64,000 bases of DNA from Opacimonas immobilis. GTDB taxonomy: Bacteria; Pseudomonadota; Gammaproteobacteria; Enterobacterales; Alteromonadaceae. This document shows, piece after piece, positions 25,827 through 36,694 of this stretch. The position numbers and the translations under genes were made by a program. Numbering within the stretch: position 1 is the first letter of the stretch; each line of letters starts with the position of its first letter. The notes below the pieces were generated by a model that did not search any database, was not told the origin of the DNA, and worked only from the letters and a program-made list of their open reading frames with translations. The stretch is taken from assembly GCF_048282545.1 (NCBI RefSeq), contig NZ_CP182485.1, positions 2,170,001 through 2,234,000 of the forward strand, written 5' to 3'.

Positions 25827-28649
25827 TTATTTAATATTGAGTGCGTCTTCAACCAACGCTTTTTGCTGTTGATTGTGAACGGCTATGTAGCCAACCGCTG
25901 GAGATGCTGATGCGTCTCGTCCGGCATAAGTTAATGTCGCTCCAGCAGGGATTGACTCATAAAAATGGTGCTGTGAACAATACCAAGCGCCTTGATTTTT
26001 CGGCTCTTCTTGGCACCATACCCAGTCTTTTACGTGTTTGTATTGCTCTACCACGTTCTGCATCTCAGCAGATGGGAATGGGTAAAGCTGTTCAATACGT
26101 ACAATAGCGATGTCGCTTAGTTCTTTTTCACGACGCTTTTCAAGTAAGTCGTAGTATACTTTGCCCGAACACATCACAACGCGTTTGACCTTCTTCGGAT
26201 TGATATCATCAATCTCAGGCAAGACGTTGTGGAAGACGCCTTCTGCTAATTCTTCCATTGACGAGACCGCTAATGGATGACGTAGAAGTGATTTAGGCGA
26301 CATGACAATCAACGGACGACGCATCGGGCGCACTGCTTGACGACGCAGCATATTGTATACCTGTGCCGGAGTTGATGGCACACACACTTGCCAGTTGTGG
26401 TCAGCACATAGCTGTAAGAAACGCTCTAAACGGGCTGAGCTATGCTCAGGGCCTTGGCCTTCATAACCATGTGGTAATAATACGGTCAAGCCACATAGAC
26501 GACCCCACTTGGCTTCACCAGAACACAAGAACTGGTCAAATACGACCTGCGCACCGTTTGCGAAATCACCAAATTGGGCTTCCCAAATGGTTAATGTGCG
26601 GGGCTCAGCAGTTGAATAACCGTATTCAAACGCCAGTACAGCTTCTTCAGAAAGTACTGAATCGTGCACTTCAAAACGGCCTTGTTCAGGCGCAATATTT
26701 TGTAGTGGCAAATAGACGCTTGCATCCGTTTGATTGTGCAATACGGCATGACGATGGAAGAAGGTTCCACGGCCAGAGTCTTGACCGGTAATACGGATAT
26801 CGGTGCCTTCAGCTACCAATGACGCATAGGCTAGGTTTTCTGCCATACCCCAATCGAGTAAGCGTTCGCCTTCAACCATTGCACGACGGTCGTCATACTG
26901 TTTTTTGACACGAGAGTGCAACTTGTGCTCAGCAGGGATATCAACAATACGCTGACCTAATTCAATTAGACGTTCTACCGGTAATTTACCGTCATAAGCA
27001 ACATCCCAGTCGTGCCCTAAGAACGGAGTCCAATCAACTGAGTGCTCGGTCATTGGACGCCACTCTTCTACCACACAAGCACCGTGGTCAAGGGCTGCGC
27101 GATACTCAGTAATGAGTTTATCGATTTCGTGCTGTTCAACACTGCCTTCTGCAGTCAATTGTTGTGCGTACAACTCACGAGGCACGGGGTGTTTTCTGAC
27201 CTTTTGATACATCAAAGGTTGCGTTGCATTGGGTTCATCCGCTTCATTATGGCCATGACGGCGATAACACACCAAATCAATGACAACATCACGTTTAAAC
27301 TTATTGCGATAATCCAGCGCAAGCTTCGTCACAAACGCAACGGCTTCTGGATCATCACCGTTAACGTGAAAAATAGGCGCCTGAACCATTTTGGCAATAT
27401 CAGTACAGTACTGAGTCGAACGCGTATCTTCGGTTTTGTTAGTAGTAAAACCAACTTGGTTATTAATAACAATTCGTACTGTACCACCCACCGAATATGC
27501 GCGTGTTTGTGACATATTGAAGGTTTCTTGTACCACACCTTGCCCTGCAATTGCAGAGTCACCGTGAATAGTGATTGGCAAAACTTTAGTACCTTCTGAA
27601 CCACGACGCTCTAAACGCGCTTTTACAGAGCCCATCACCACAGGATTAACAATCTCAAGATGCGATGGGTTAAAGGCAAGTGCTAAATGAACATTGCCGC
27701 CATCTGTTGCAAAATCAGATGAATAACCAGCATGGTACTTCACATCACCTGCGCCTAATGATTCATCATGCTTACCGGCAAACTCATCGAATAGGACAGA
27801 TGGGTTTTTGCCTAACACGTTAACGAGTACATTTAATCGACCACGGTGAGCCATACCGATAACGACTTCTTTTGAGCCCGATGCACCGGCTTCATTGATA
27901 AGACCCTTCAGCATTGGAATTAAAGAGTCACCGCCTTCTAACGAGAAACGCTTTGCACCAGGGAATTTAGAGCCCAGGTATTTTTCCATACCGTCCGCAG
28001 CAATTAAGCCTTTTAATATCTTGATCTTCTCATCACGAGAAATTTCAGGACGCGCTTCAACCGATTCAATACGCTGTTGCAACCAACGCTTTTGCTCGGT
28101 ATCCGTGATGTGCATATATTCTGCGCCAATCGAAGCACAGTAAGTACGATTCAGTGATTTATACAACTCGCCTAAAGACATTTTGTCTTTACCGATTGCA
28201 TAAGAACCGACATTAAATACCGTATCAAAATCTTGTTCAGACAAGTTGTGATGAGACAACTCTAAATCGCGCACACGCTCTTGACGCCATAAACCGAGTG
28301 GATCAAGGTTGGCGTGTTGATGCCCACGGAAGCGATAGGCATTGATGAGCTGTAACACTTTGACCTGTTTTTCATCGCCTGCGACACCCACTTGCTGTGG
28401 AGCGCTTGAAGCAGCGCGGGCAATAGGACCAAGTGCGGCGAGTTTGCGGTACTGTTCGCGAATTTCAGTGTGATTGGCGTCAAGTGAAACGCCATCAACT
28501 TTTGGTAAAGAATCAAATACTTCTTGCCAAGTAGCTGGAACGCTCTGCGGATCCTCTAGATAGAGTTCAAATAACTCTTCTACATAGGCCGCATTTGCAC
28601 CTGCCATGTGTGAGGATTCCCACCAAGCTTGCATTGTGCTTTGTTGCAT
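25827..28649 (-). CDS. sucA: 2-oxoglutarate dehydrogenase E1 component
   Basis: Thiamine-diphosphate enzyme that decarboxylates 2-oxoglutarate and succinylates the E2 lipoyl group. The 940-residue length fits the family. Visible: the N-terminal E2-binding helix ([16 protein letters not shown]), [67 protein letters not shown] (ThDP-binding GDG-N type) and [12 protein letters not shown] at the C-terminus. First gene after the sdhB-sucA hairpin; sucB follows closely. Confidence 0.97.
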   Translation of the reverse strand: MQQSTMQAWWESSHMAGANAAYVEELFELYLEDPQSVPATWQEVFDSLPKVDGVSLDANHTEIREQYRKLAALGPIARAASSAPQQVGVAGDEKQVKVLQLINAYRFRGHQHANLDPLGLWRQERVRDLELSHHNLSEQDFDTVFNVGSYAIGKDKMSLGELYKSLNRTYCASIGAEYMHITDTEQKRWLQQRIESVEARPEISRDEKIKILKGLIAADGMEKYLGSKFPGAKRFSLEGGDSLIPMLKGLINEAGASGSKEVVIGMAHRGRLNVLVNVLGKNPSVLFDEFAGKHDESLGAGDVKYHAGYSSDFATDGGNVHLALAFNPSHLEIVNPVVMGSVKARLERRGSEGTKVLPITIHGDSAIAGQGVVQETFNMSQTRAYSVGGTVRIVINNQVGFTTNKTEDTRSTQYCTDIAKMVQAPIFHVNGDDPEAVAFVTKLALDYRNKFKRDVVIDLVCYRRHGHNEADEPNATQPLMYQKVRKHPVPRELYAQQLTAEGSVEQHEIDKLITEYRAALDHGACVVEEWRPMTEHSVDWTPFLGHDWDVAYDGKLPVERLIELGQRIVDIPAEHKLHSRVKKQYDDRRAMVEGERLLDWGMAENLAYASLVAEGTDIRITGQDSGRGTFFHRHAVLHNQTDASVYLPLQNIAPEQGRFEVHDSVLSEEAVLAFEYGYSTAEPRTLTIWEAQFGDFANGAQVVFDQFLCSGEAKWGRLCGLTVLLPHGYEGQGPEHSSARLERFLQLCADHNWQVCVPSTPAQVYNMLRRQAVRPMRRPLIVMSPKSLLRHPLAVSSMEELAEGVFHNVLPEIDDINPKKVKRVVMCSGKVYYDLLEKRREKELSDIAIVRIEQLYPFPSAEMQNVVEQYKHVKDWVWCQEEPKNQGAWYCSQHHFYESIPAGATLTYAGRDASASPAVGYIAVHNQQQKALVEDALNIK

Positions 28650-28726
28650 CGATTATGCCCTGTTTCCTATTTGTGATGTGTAGTCTTGCTGTGACCACGT
28701 CCATTGTTTCAATATTTTGTGCAAAA

Positions 28727-28758
28727 AAATAGCCATCCATGTCACGGGATAGCTATTT
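28727..28758 (-). terminator. Terminator-like hairpin between sdhB and sucA
   Basis: AAATAGCCATCC pairs with GGGATAGCTATTT (12 bp with one C-A mismatch, seven-base loop). On the - strand it is followed by seven Ts. The 148-base sdhB-sucA gap thus carries what looks like a rho-independent terminator or attenuator within the sdh-suc block. Confidence 0.75.
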
Positions 28759-28797
28759 AGGAACTGAAGGCCGACTTGCTGTCAGCCTTTATTACAA

Positions 28798-29514
28798 CTA
28801 AACAGCTCGTTGTAAAAGCATCGATTTGATTTGACCGATGGCTTTGGTCGGGTTTAATCCTTTCGGACAAACGCTGACACAGTTCATGATCCCGTGACAA
28901 CGGAATACACTAAACGCATCATCCAGATCATTCAATCGTTCTTCAGTCGCAGTATCACGACTATCTACTAAGAAGCGATAGGCGTGTAACAAACCAGCAG
29001 GCCCAATGAATTTATCAGGGTTCCACCAGAATGATGGGCACGAAGTCGAACAACATGCACATAAAATACACTCATAAAGACCGTCTAGCTTTGCACGTTC
29101 TTCAGGAGACTGAAGGTGCTCACGTGCTGGAGGCTGTTTGTTATCATTAATCAAGAATGGCTTGATTTTTTCGTACTGGTTATAAAACTGCGTCATATCA
29201 ACGACTAGGTCACGAACAACTGGTAGCCCCGGTAAAGGTCTAACAACAATTGTACCCTTGCCTAAAGCTGATAATGGAGTGATACATGCCAGGCCGTTTT
29301 TGCCATTCATGTTCATACCATCAGAACCACAGACGCCCTCACGACAGGAGCGACGGAAAGATAAAGTTGGGTCTTGTTCCTTGAGCGCCAAAAGTGCGTC
29401 AAGAACCATCATATCCTGACCTTCTTCAACCTCTAACGAGTATTCCTGCATACGAGGCTTATCATCGATATCAGGGTTGTAGCGATAAATTGAAAAATTA
29501 AGTTGCATCTTCAT
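28798..29514 (-). CDS. sdhB: Succinate dehydrogenase iron-sulfur subunit
   Basis: Carries electrons from SdhA flavin to quinone through three iron-sulfur clusters. The 238 residues hold the [2Fe-2S] motif CREGVCGSDGMNMNGKNGLAC in an N-terminal ferredoxin domain, CILCACCSTSCP for [4Fe-4S], and CHGIMNCVSVCPKGLNP for [3Fe-4S]/[4Fe-4S]. Start at 29514 follows AAGGAG-like sequence (ATTCTCCTTAA on +). It lies five bases after sdhA. Confidence 0.97.
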   Translation of the reverse strand: MKMQLNFSIYRYNPDIDDKPRMQEYSLEVEEGQDMMVLDALLALKEQDPTLSFRRSCREGVCGSDGMNMNGKNGLACITPLSALGKGTIVVRPLPGLPVVRDLVVDMTQFYNQYEKIKPFLINDNKQPPAREHLQSPEERAKLDGLYECILCACCSTSCPSFWWNPDKFIGPAGLLHAYRFLVDSRDTATEERLNDLDDAFSVFRCHGIMNCVSVCPKGLNPTKAIGQIKSMLLQRAV

Positions 29515-29519
29515 TCTCC

Positions 29520-31292
29520 TTAATATGTACGCGCTTTCGGCGGGAAGGCTTCACGCAATTTAGGCGTCATATTAACGTCACGTTTAGTCATGCCTTCAGT
29601 TTGAGGGCGGTAGATAGAGTGGCATAACCAATTATCATCATCACGCTCTGGGAAGTCGAAGCGGCTGTGCGCGCCACGGCTTTCCGTCCTGAAGTTCGCT
29701 GCAACTGCTGTTGAGTACGCTGTTTCCATTAAGTTATCTAGCTCTAAACACTCGATACGCTGAGTGTTGAAGTCTGATGACTTATCATCCAAACGAGCAT
29801 ATTGTAAACGCTCACGGATTTCTTTTAATTCTTTAAGACCTTCAGCCATTGCATCGCCTTCACGGAATACCGAGAAGTTTAATTGCATACACTGCTGCAT
29901 GTCTTTCTTGATTTGAACTGGGTCTTCACCTTTACCAACTGCTGATGATTCCCAACGATTAAAGCGTGATAATGACGATTCCAAATCAGATTCAGACGCG
30001 TCGCGAGATACGCTGATTTCTTTCAGTTTATCGCCAAGGTGTAAGCCAGTAGCACGACCGAATACAACCAAGTCAAGAAGTGAGTTACCGCCAAGACGGT
30101 TGGCACCGTGTACAGACACACAGGCGATCTCACCACAAGCAAATAAACCTTCGACTGGGACGTCATTGCCATTGTCGTCGATATTGATGACTTGACCATC
30201 AACGTTAGTTGGTAATCCACCCATCATATAGTGACACGTTGGGATAACTGGAATCGGCTCTTTGACCGGGTCAACGTGTGCAAATGTGCGAGATAATTCA
30301 AGGATACCAGGTAAACGCGACTCAAGGACTTCTTTACCTAAGTGGTCAAGTTTGAGCTTGATGTGTGGGCCCCAAGGACCATCACAACCGCGACCTTCAC
30401 GTATTTCAGTCATCATTGAGCGTGCAACGACATCACGGCCAGCTAAGTCTTTGGCATTTGGTGCATAACGTTCCATGAAGCGCTCGCCATCTTTGTTTAG
30501 AAGATAACCACCTTCACCACGACAGCCTTCAGTGACCAAGGTCCCTGCGCCTGCTATACCCGTTGGGTGGAACTGCCACATTTCCATATCCTGAACCGCA
30601 ACACCTGCGCGAAGTGCCATTCCAACACCGTCACCAGTATTGATGTGAGCATTGGTAGTAGACGCGTAGATACGGCCAGCACCACCTGTTGCTAAGACAA
30701 CCGCTTTGGATTTGAAGTACACCACTTCGCCCGTTTCGATGTCTATTGCAGTACAACCAACCACAGCACCGTCTTGATTTTTAACTAAATCAAGCGCATA
30801 CCACTCAGAGAATACTTTGGTTTTGTTTTTAACATTTTGCTGATAAAGCAAATGCAATAAGGCATGACCTGTACGGTCTGCTGCGGCCGCAGTTCGGGCA
30901 GCTTGCTCACCACCAAAGTTTTTAGACTGGCCACCAAATGGACGTTGGTAAACACGACCTTCTTCAGTACGAGAGAAAGGCAAACCCATGTTTTCCATTT
31001 CAATAATAGCTTCGGGGCCGGTTTTACACATGTATTCAATCGCATCTTGGTCACCGATATAATCAGAACCTTTGACCGTATCGTACATGTGCCATTCCCA
31101 ATTATCTTCATGAGAATTACCCAGTGCTACTGTGATACCACCCTGTGCAGACACAGTGTGAGAACGAGTCGGGAATACTTTGGAAAGCAAAGCACAAGAC
31201 TGACCTGATTGAGAGATTTGTAAAGCAGCGCGCATACCCGCACCGCCTGCGCCGATTACAACGGCATCGAATTCATGAACTGGAATACCCAT
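29520..31292 (-). CDS. sdhA: Succinate dehydrogenase flavoprotein subunit
   Basis: Oxidises succinate to fumarate with covalently bound FAD. The 590-residue chain shows the dinucleotide motif [19 protein letters not shown] (residues 12-30), the flavin-linked histidine in [11 protein letters not shown] (near 45), the catalytic [15 protein letters not shown] and the arginine-containing [13 protein letters not shown]. The C-terminus ends FPPKARTY as in other gammaproteobacterial SdhA. It starts six bases after sdhD. Confidence 0.97.
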   Translation of the reverse strand: MGIPVHEFDAVVIGAGGAGMRAALQISQSGQSCALLSKVFPTRSHTVSAQGGITVALGNSHEDNWEWHMYDTVKGSDYIGDQDAIEYMCKTGPEAIIEMENMGLPFSRTEEGRVYQRPFGGQSKNFGGEQAARTAAAADRTGHALLHLLYQQNVKNKTKVFSEWYALDLVKNQDGAVVGCTAIDIETGEVVYFKSKAVVLATGGAGRIYASTTNAHINTGDGVGMALRAGVAVQDMEMWQFHPTGIAGAGTLVTEGCRGEGGYLLNKDGERFMERYAPNAKDLAGRDVVARSMMTEIREGRGCDGPWGPHIKLKLDHLGKEVLESRLPGILELSRTFAHVDPVKEPIPVIPTCHYMMGGLPTNVDGQVINIDDNGNDVPVEGLFACGEIACVSVHGANRLGGNSLLDLVVFGRATGLHLGDKLKEISVSRDASESDLESSLSRFNRWESSAVGKGEDPVQIKKDMQQCMQLNFSVFREGDAMAEGLKELKEIRERLQYARLDDKSSDFNTQRIECLELDNLMETAYSTAVAANFRTESRGAHSRFDFPERDDDNWLCHSIYRPQTEGMTKRDVNMTPKLREAFPPKARTY

Positions 31293-31298
31293 CGTCTC

Positions 31299-31646
31299 TT
31301 ACACTCCCCAAAGTACAAATAAGCCTACCGCTACATAAACGAAGGCAATAATATTTAACACGTATTGTAAACCAGCACGTAATCCAGCTGGCTTAATGTA
31401 GTCCGTTAGTACCTGCCATAGGCCTATGCGAACGTGTAACATGACTGAGACTAATGCCGCAAGAGTAAACACCTTGGTCGTTAACGAACCAAAGAAACCT
31501 TGCCACACGTCATAAGTTACTGTGTCAGTGGTGATGAAAAACCAACCGATGTAGAAAGAAAACAGCATAATGATAAGTGCTGTAGCGCGTAATGACACCC
31601 AGTCTTGGACGCCGTCGCGTTTGATTGTTGCTTGATTGGTTACCAC
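31299..31646 (-). CDS. sdhD: Succinate dehydrogenase membrane anchor subunit D
   Basis: Small membrane subunit that, with SdhC, binds heme b and ubiquinone. The frame opens upstream, but a GTG at 31646 (GTG GTA ACC) gives a 115-residue protein of standard length and lies just after GGGGTGG, so I prefer it; it overlaps the sdhC stop by seven bases. Three hydrophobic segments are visible (about 20-40, 52-73 and 90-112). The heme-ligand-type histidine is in VMLHVRIGLWQVLTDY. Confidence 0.93.
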   Translation of the reverse strand: MVTNQATIKRDGVQDWVSLRATALIIMLFSFYIGWFFITTDTVTYDVWQGFFGSLTTKVFTLAALVSVMLHVRIGLWQVLTDYIKPAGLRAGLQYVLNIIAFVYVAVGLFVLWGV

Positions 31647-32035
31647 AATGCCACCCCTATGATTAATGTTAGAGCAATCCAAGCGCCAATGACGATTTGC
31701 GCGCTTTTGTTACCTGATTCCAGCTCTTCCCAGTGTCCCATATCCATGATTGCATGGCGTACACCGCCAAGAATATGATAGGTTAAGGCTGAAATTGTGC
31801 CGATGGTAATGAACTTACCTAAAAAACCGTTCATTGCTGCCTGTACGTCCGCAAAACCTTGGGCTGAGCTCAAAGAGACTGCCCATGCTGCAATAACAAA
31901 CAACAAAGCAAAAAACATCGCCACACCTGTTACACGGTGTAAAATCGATGAAATAGCAGACGGTGGAAATTTAATCGTATTTAAATCTAAATTTACGGGT
32001 CTTTGCTTTTTCACAATAACTTGCCTATTTCTCAT
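31640..32035 (-). CDS. sdhC: Succinate dehydrogenase cytochrome b556 subunit C
   Basis: Membrane subunit of complex II, 131 residues. N-terminal RPVNLDL and SSILHRVTGVAMF (quinone-pocket Ser/His/Arg region), three membrane spans, and LTYHILGGVRHAIMD with the axial heme histidine are all present. First gene of the sdh-suc block. The start is about 190 bases downstream of the predicted promoter, leaving a long untranslated leader of unknown role. Confidence 0.96.
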   Translation of the reverse strand: MRNRQVIVKKQRPVNLDLNTIKFPPSAISSILHRVTGVAMFFALLFVIAAWAVSLSSAQGFADVQAAMNGFLGKFITIGTISALTYHILGGVRHAIMDMGHWEELESGNKSAQIVIGAWIALTLIIGVALW

Positions 32036-32224
32036 TCGTAGGGATTTTTAACATTGACGTTATTTTCAAACGTGTCACATAGATGTTTGTAAATTTAACG
32101 TTAATTGCTATAAATCGTTGTTTCATCCAAAAAACCACAAATGTTAACCATTTGTTAACGTTTTGTAAGCTAAATATATTCCTTCAACATCAGATACACT
32201 TAGCAATGTAAGTATACCGAGGGC

Positions 32225-32252
32225 ATTATACAATTACAATTTTCTGTGTCTA
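32225..32252 (-). promoter_or_regulatory. Predicted sigma70 promoter of sdhCDAB-sucABCD
   Basis: On the - strand TAGACA (32252-32247), a 16-base spacer and TATAAT (32230-32225), a near-consensus pair. Transcription would start near 32218, about 180 bases before the sdhC ATG. Confidence 0.65.
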
Positions 32253-32339
32253 GTTAAGACATTAGTAGCAAAGTAAATGATCATGAACAGTATAATAAAT
32301 GGCAATTTACACCATTTATTAAGGAAATTGTCATAAAAA

Positions 32340-32368
32340 TTGACTTAATGTTACTTTACCCTTACAAA
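32340..32368 (+). promoter_or_regulatory. Predicted sigma70 promoter of gltA
   Basis: TTGACT (32340-32345), a 17-base spacer and TACAAA (32363-32368). It leaves a leader of about 70 bases before the gltA ATG at 32448, which is preceded by a good ribosome-binding site (GAGGAGA). Confidence 0.65.
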
Positions 32369-32447
32369 TACGCCCCTTTGCAAAAGGTTTATTTATTTAC
32401 ATAACGCAGTTAAGATATGTAAAGAAACAATCTGAGGAGAACAAAAT

Positions 32448-33731
32448 ATGGCAGTAGATAAAGCCATTCTTACTATTGGTGACAAGGAAGTAGAACTTCC
32501 AATTTTACAAGGGACTGCTGGAAATGATGTCATCGACATTCGCACATTAGGCAGTACTGGGTATTTTACATACGACCCAGGTTTCTTAGCTACAGGTTCT
32601 TGCGATTCTTCTATTACTTTTATCGACGGTGCTGAGGGTGTATTACTACACCGTGGCTTTCCAATTGGTGAACTTGCTGAAAAATCAGACTATTTAGAAG
32701 TGTGTTATATGCTCCTCCACGGTAGCGCACCAACTTCTGAAGAATATAAAGAGTTTAAAAATACCATCACACGCCATACTATGGTGCACGAGCAAATCGG
32801 TAAGTTTTTCCACGGTTTCTTGAATGATTCGCATCCGATGGCGATGTTATGTGGTACTGTTGGTGCATTATCATCTTTTTATCACAGTGATTTAGATGTT
32901 TCTTGTCCTGAACAACGCATTCGTTCTGCGCATCGTTTGATTGCAAAAATGCCAACCCTTATCGCAATGGCATATAAGTATTCCATCGGACAACCCTTTG
33001 TTTATCCTCGCAACGATCTTTCTTATGCTGCGAACTTCTTAAACATGATGTTCTCTGTACCTGCCGAAGATTATCACATCAGCCCAGCGGTTGAACGAGC
33101 AATGGACCGCATTTTCATCTTGCACGCTGATCACGAACAAAATGCTTCCACCTCAACAGTTCGTCTAGCTGGTTCTTCTGGTGCAAACCCTTATGCATGT
33201 ATTGCTGCTGGTGTTGCGTCGTTGTGGGGACCTGCGCACGGTGGTGCCAATGAAGCATGTTTGAACATGCTAGAAGAAATCGGTACAGTTGACCGCATTC
33301 CTGAGTTCATTGCTCGTGCGAAAGACAAGTCTGATCCATTCCGCTTAATGGGCTTTGGTCACCGTGTTTACAAAAACACAGACCCTCGCGCCAAAGTCAT
33401 GCGTGAATCTTGCCACGAAGTACTTGCTGAATTGCAACTAGACGACCCGTTACTTGACGTGGCAATGGAATTGGAGCGCATCGCTCTGTCTGATCCGTAC
33501 TTCGCAGAGAAAAAATTATTCCCTAATGTTGATTTCTACTCAGGCATCGTATTAAAAGCAATCGGCATCCCAACAAACATGTTCACATGTATCTTTGCAC
33601 TTGCACGTACCGTTGGTTGGATTTCACACTGGCATGAAATGATGAGCCAGCCAGGTCAAAAGATCGGTCGCCCTCGCCAAATGTACACAGGTGAAACACA
33701 ACGTACTTATCAGCCAATTGATAAAAATTAA
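32448..33731 (+). CDS. gltA: Citrate synthase (type II, hexameric class)
   Basis: Condenses acetyl-CoA with oxaloacetate, first step of the TCA cycle. The 427-residue chain has the N-terminal beta domain found in NADH-sensitive gram-negative enzymes. Active-site motifs: [16 protein letters not shown] (catalytic His), [26 protein letters not shown] (His and Arg of the citrate site) and [14 protein letters not shown] (catalytic Asp). Divergent from sdhC, the usual arrangement in Gammaproteobacteria, which allows joint regulation. Confidence 0.98.
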   Translation: MAVDKAILTIGDKEVELPILQGTAGNDVIDIRTLGSTGYFTYDPGFLATGSCDSSITFIDGAEGVLLHRGFPIGELAEKSDYLEVCYMLLHGSAPTSEEYKEFKNTITRHTMVHEQIGKFFHGFLNDSHPMAMLCGTVGALSSFYHSDLDVSCPEQRIRSAHRLIAKMPTLIAMAYKYSIGQPFVYPRNDLSYAANFLNMMFSVPAEDYHISPAVERAMDRIFILHADHEQNASTSTVRLAGSSGANPYACIAAGVASLWGPAHGGANEACLNMLEEIGTVDRIPEFIARAKDKSDPFRLMGFGHRVYKNTDPRAKVMRESCHEVLAELQLDDPLLDVAMELERIALSDPYFAEKKLFPNVDFYSGIVLKAIGIPTNMFTCIFALARTVGWISHWHEMMSQPGQKIGRPRQMYTGETQRTYQPIDKN

Positions 33732-33750
33732 TTAGCTAATATTCTATAAA

Positions 33751-33774
33751 AGCACTCTTCAGAGTGCTTTTTTT
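33751..33774 (+). terminator. Rho-independent terminator of gltA
   Basis: Stem AGCACTCT / AGAGTGCT with a very short loop followed by seven Ts, 20 bases after the gltA stop. Confidence 0.93.
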
Positions 33775-33821
33775 GTGTTCGCTTGATAGAATTTGCACAA
33801 TGCAGAAGATGGAATGAAAAG

Positions 33822-34286
33822 ATGTCTCACAATTCAAGTGTCCCCGAACCAGAAAGCTCCTATCGATTACCATTTCAAGCTTGGCTGTTAGGTGTTGCAG
33901 GACTGATTCCTTTTCTAACTATTCCGTTATTAATTACCATTGAGTTCATCTCATATAGTCAAGGTGTGTTTTATTTTAAGCAATATTCAGCACTGATTTT
34001 ATCTTTCTTAGGTGGTGTATTATGGCTTAATGCCTTAATGGAGAGACATACTCCGCACATGCTTTACGTTGCCATGCTACCGAGTATCTTTGGCTGGTTT
34101 GCCGTCAGCTTTTTATCTAACAATACGGCTCTTACTTTTCTAACGTTAAGTTTTGTCAGTTTGGTGTTTTATGAAAGGTTGTTTCTTTTGATTCCAAAAG
34201 ATTGGGTAAAAGACTACAGTAAATTGAGAATAATACTGACCGCAGTCGTTGCGGCCAGCCACTTTGTGATGACGATTCTAGATTAA
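33822..34286 (+). CDS. DUF3429 family membrane protein
   Basis: About 154 residues with four to five hydrophobic segments, matching DUF3429 (small inner-membrane proteins of unknown function). I chose ATG 33822 (MSHNSSVPEPES) because GGAATGAAAAG lies just upstream; an ATG at 33783 in the same frame would add 13 residues without a ribosome-binding site. Polar residues ERHTPHML at a loop and YERLFLLIPKDWV near the C-terminus are typical of the family. It lies after the gltA terminator and is convergent with the manC-type gene. Confidence 0.83.
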   Translation: MSHNSSVPEPESSYRLPFQAWLLGVAGLIPFLTIPLLITIEFISYSQGVFYFKQYSALILSFLGGVLWLNALMERHTPHMLYVAMLPSIFGWFAVSFLSNNTALTFLTLSFVSLVFYERLFLLIPKDWVKDYSKLRIILTAVVAASHFVMTILD

Positions 34287-34308
34287 CCGTAAAAGTTAGA
34301 ACCCATAA

Positions 34309-35730
34309 TCAGCTTTTCCTGCGACCATAACGATCTGAAAGGCGCACAATGTCGTCTTCGCCAAGATAGCTTCCTGATTGCACCTCGATTAATTCCAGTT
34401 CAATTTTGCCTGGGTTTTCTAAAGCGTGTACCTCACCGATCGGAATATAGGTAGATTCATTTTCTGATATCAAAAGCGTTTCTTCACCTAAAGTAACCTT
34501 CGCCGTGCCTGAAACCACAATCCAATGCTCTGCACGATGATGATGCATTTGTACAGATAACTTTTCACCTGGCTTGACTGTGATGTGTTTAACTTGAAAA
34601 CGCTCGCCATTATCTATCGAATCGTAACTTCCCCATGGACGGAATACCTCTCTGTGGAATTGGAATTCTGGACGAGATTGTTCCTTGAGTTGATTGACAA
34701 TGGTTTTGATATCTTGTACTGCATCACGTTTAGCAACCAATACTGCGTCTTTGGTTTCAACCACAACCATGTCATCACATCCTACTAACGTAACTAGACG
34801 CCCCTCTGCATTCACGTAATTGTTGTGTGACTGTGTGGCCAAGACATCACCCACGAACGCATTGCCAGAAGAGTCTTTTTCTGCCACATCCCACAAAGAT
34901 GACCACGCCCCCACATCAGACCAACCGGCTTGTAACGGAACCATGGCTACATTTTCTGCTTTTTCCATGACGGCATAATCAATCGAATCGTCTTGAGAAA
35001 CAGAAAATGCCTCATCTGCAACCCGAATAAAGTCTAAATCTTGTTCAGCCCCTTCAAGTGCCCTCTCGCAAGCAAGAAGAATTTCAGGTGAATGGATCTT
35101 CAATGCGGCTAAATAGGCCCGTGCCTTGAACATAAACATACCCGAGTTCCAGTAGTAGTCTCCACTTTGCACATAATCTTGTGCCGTTGCCAAATTGGGT
35201 TTTTCGACAAACTGCGCTACTTGATAGCCCAATAACGTTTCTTTATGTGAGACTGAACTACCGCTTTTGATATAACCATATCCTGTATGAGGTGCTTCTG
35301 GTACTACCCCAAAAGTAACCAAATAATTTTGTTCAGCAAGCGTACGGGCTTTAACTAAGGCCTGATGAAACGCCTCTTCATCTTGTATCAAGTGATCGGC
35401 AGCCAACACCAACAACATGGGGTCATGAGCATTTTGTACCGATTGTAGGGCGGCCAGGGCAATCGCAGGCGCCGTATTTCGACCAACAGGTTCTAGGATA
35501 ATGCCTTGATGCCGATGATTGATCTGACGCAGTTGTTCCGCGACCAAAAAACGATGCTCTTCATTGCAGATAAGTAATGGCGCAGAAGTACCACTCACAG
35601 GCAAACGCGTAAGGGTGTCTTGTAACATGCTTTGTTCAGAGGTGAGTTTCAAAAATTGCTTGGGATAAGCAACACGAGACTTGGGCCACAGGCGACTACC
35701 TGAACCACCGGCTAAAATAACAGGGATCAT
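34309..35730 (-). CDS. manC: Bifunctional mannose-1-phosphate guanylyltransferase / mannose-6-phosphate isomerase
   Basis: Makes GDP-mannose for polysaccharide synthesis; the fused C-terminal cupin can isomerise fructose-6-P to mannose-6-P. The 473 residues start [19 protein letters not shown] (nucleotidyltransferase signature), with FVEKPN and [13 protein letters not shown] in the GMP domain. The type II PMI cupin starts near residue 355 and has [33 protein letters not shown] and [20 protein letters not shown]. It stands alone here, not in a polysaccharide cluster, so it probably supplies distant loci. Confidence 0.94.
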   Translation of the reverse strand: MIPVILAGGSGSRLWPKSRVAYPKQFLKLTSEQSMLQDTLTRLPVSGTSAPLLICNEEHRFLVAEQLRQINHRHQGIILEPVGRNTAPAIALAALQSVQNAHDPMLLVLAADHLIQDEEAFHQALVKARTLAEQNYLVTFGVVPEAPHTGYGYIKSGSSVSHKETLLGYQVAQFVEKPNLATAQDYVQSGDYYWNSGMFMFKARAYLAALKIHSPEILLACERALEGAEQDLDFIRVADEAFSVSQDDSIDYAVMEKAENVAMVPLQAGWSDVGAWSSLWDVAEKDSSGNAFVGDVLATQSHNNYVNAEGRLVTLVGCDDMVVVETKDAVLVAKRDAVQDIKTIVNQLKEQSRPEFQFHREVFRPWGSYDSIDNGERFQVKHITVKPGEKLSVQMHHHRAEHWIVVSGTAKVTLGEETLLISENESTYIPIGEVHALENPGKIELELIEVQSGSYLGEDDIVRLSDRYGRRKS

Positions 35731-35808
35731 TGTTGTATTCCTTTACTCACAAATGTCTTTAAAGTGTAGTCAATCAGTCGCATATTCGCCAAATCATCTA
35801 GACAATTT

Positions 35809-36630
35809 TTATGTCAGTTGTCCATTTTGATAATCGGTAATAGCCTGACGGATTTCTTCTTCAGTATTCATCACAAATGGTCCATATTGCACGATTGGCT
35901 CATTAATTGGCTTGCCACTGACAAATATAAACTTTGCCTCACTTTCAACATTAACAGAGATTGTTTCACTCAGCGAAAGTACTGCACAAATACCCCTAGT
36001 GATTGTTTTAGTGGCAATGTTGACCTCACCATCGTAGACATAAATAAAACCACTTTGTTCAGGGTCTGTATCGGCATGAAATGCCTGTTTTTGAGTCAAA
36101 TGTACATCCCAAAACTGAGGTTTGACCGCTGTTGTATTCACAACTCCGTCAATATTGTGAAACTGGCCAGCTAACACTCTCACTTTACCGGCTTTTAAAA
36201 TAACCTCTGGAATCATTGAGCTAGGAATATCTTGATAGTTCGGCTCACTCATCTTTTGGTGCGCAGGCAAATTGACCCACAACTGAAACCCGCGCAAAAC
36301 ACCATGCGTTTGTTGAGGCATTTCTTCATGAATAATTCCTCTGCCTGCGTTCATCCATTGCAAACCACCGTCTTCAATAAGACCTGAGTTTCCGACTGAA
36401 TCTTTATGTCTCATTTTGCCTTGCAACATATAAGTGACAGTTTGAAAACCTCTATGTGGATGTGGCGGAAATCCAGCAATATAATCCTGCGCAGAATCTG
36501 AACCGAATTCATCTAGCATCAAAAAAGGATCGAGTCTTGGTAATAAAGGCTGCCCAATAATTCGTTTTAGTTTTACACCTGCTCCATCTTGGGTAGCAAT
36601 GCCTTGCACTGTGTGGGAAATTATCGTCAT
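35809..36630 (-). CDS. Pirin family protein
   Basis: A 273-residue bicupin. N-terminal FPPHPHRGFQTVTYML contains the metal-binding His pair, and GGLQWMNAGRGIIHEEMP gives the other His and Glu ligands, so metal binding should be intact. The C-terminal cupin (about 175-260) is less conserved and lacks an obvious second site. Some bacterial pirins act as quercetin dioxygenases or modulate pyruvate metabolism; no function is assigned here. Divergent from tcdA by 64 bases. Confidence 0.9.
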   Translation of the reverse strand: MTIISHTVQGIATQDGAGVKLKRIIGQPLLPRLDPFLMLDEFGSDSAQDYIAGFPPHPHRGFQTVTYMLQGKMRHKDSVGNSGLIEDGGLQWMNAGRGIIHEEMPQQTHGVLRGFQLWVNLPAHQKMSEPNYQDIPSSMIPEVILKAGKVRVLAGQFHNIDGVVNTTAVKPQFWDVHLTQKQAFHADTDPEQSGFIYVYDGEVNIATKTITRGICAVLSLSETISVNVESEAKFIFVSGKPINEPIVQYGPFVMNTEEEIRQAITDYQNGQLT

Positions 36631-36694
36631 ACGTTCCTTTTCGGTTTTGGCCTGTGATAAAATAGCAAAAGTTTACTAGATTATACGCAATTTT

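Larger units (their letters stand above)
32036..32447. promoter_or_regulatory. 412-base divergent control region of sdhC and gltA
   Basis: AT-rich, no open frame. It holds one predicted promoter for each gene and a repeated TTAAC-type pattern (GTTAAC near 32134 and 32155 on the + strand) that could be a binding site for a TCA regulator such as ArcA, but I cannot assign it. Confidence 0.6.
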
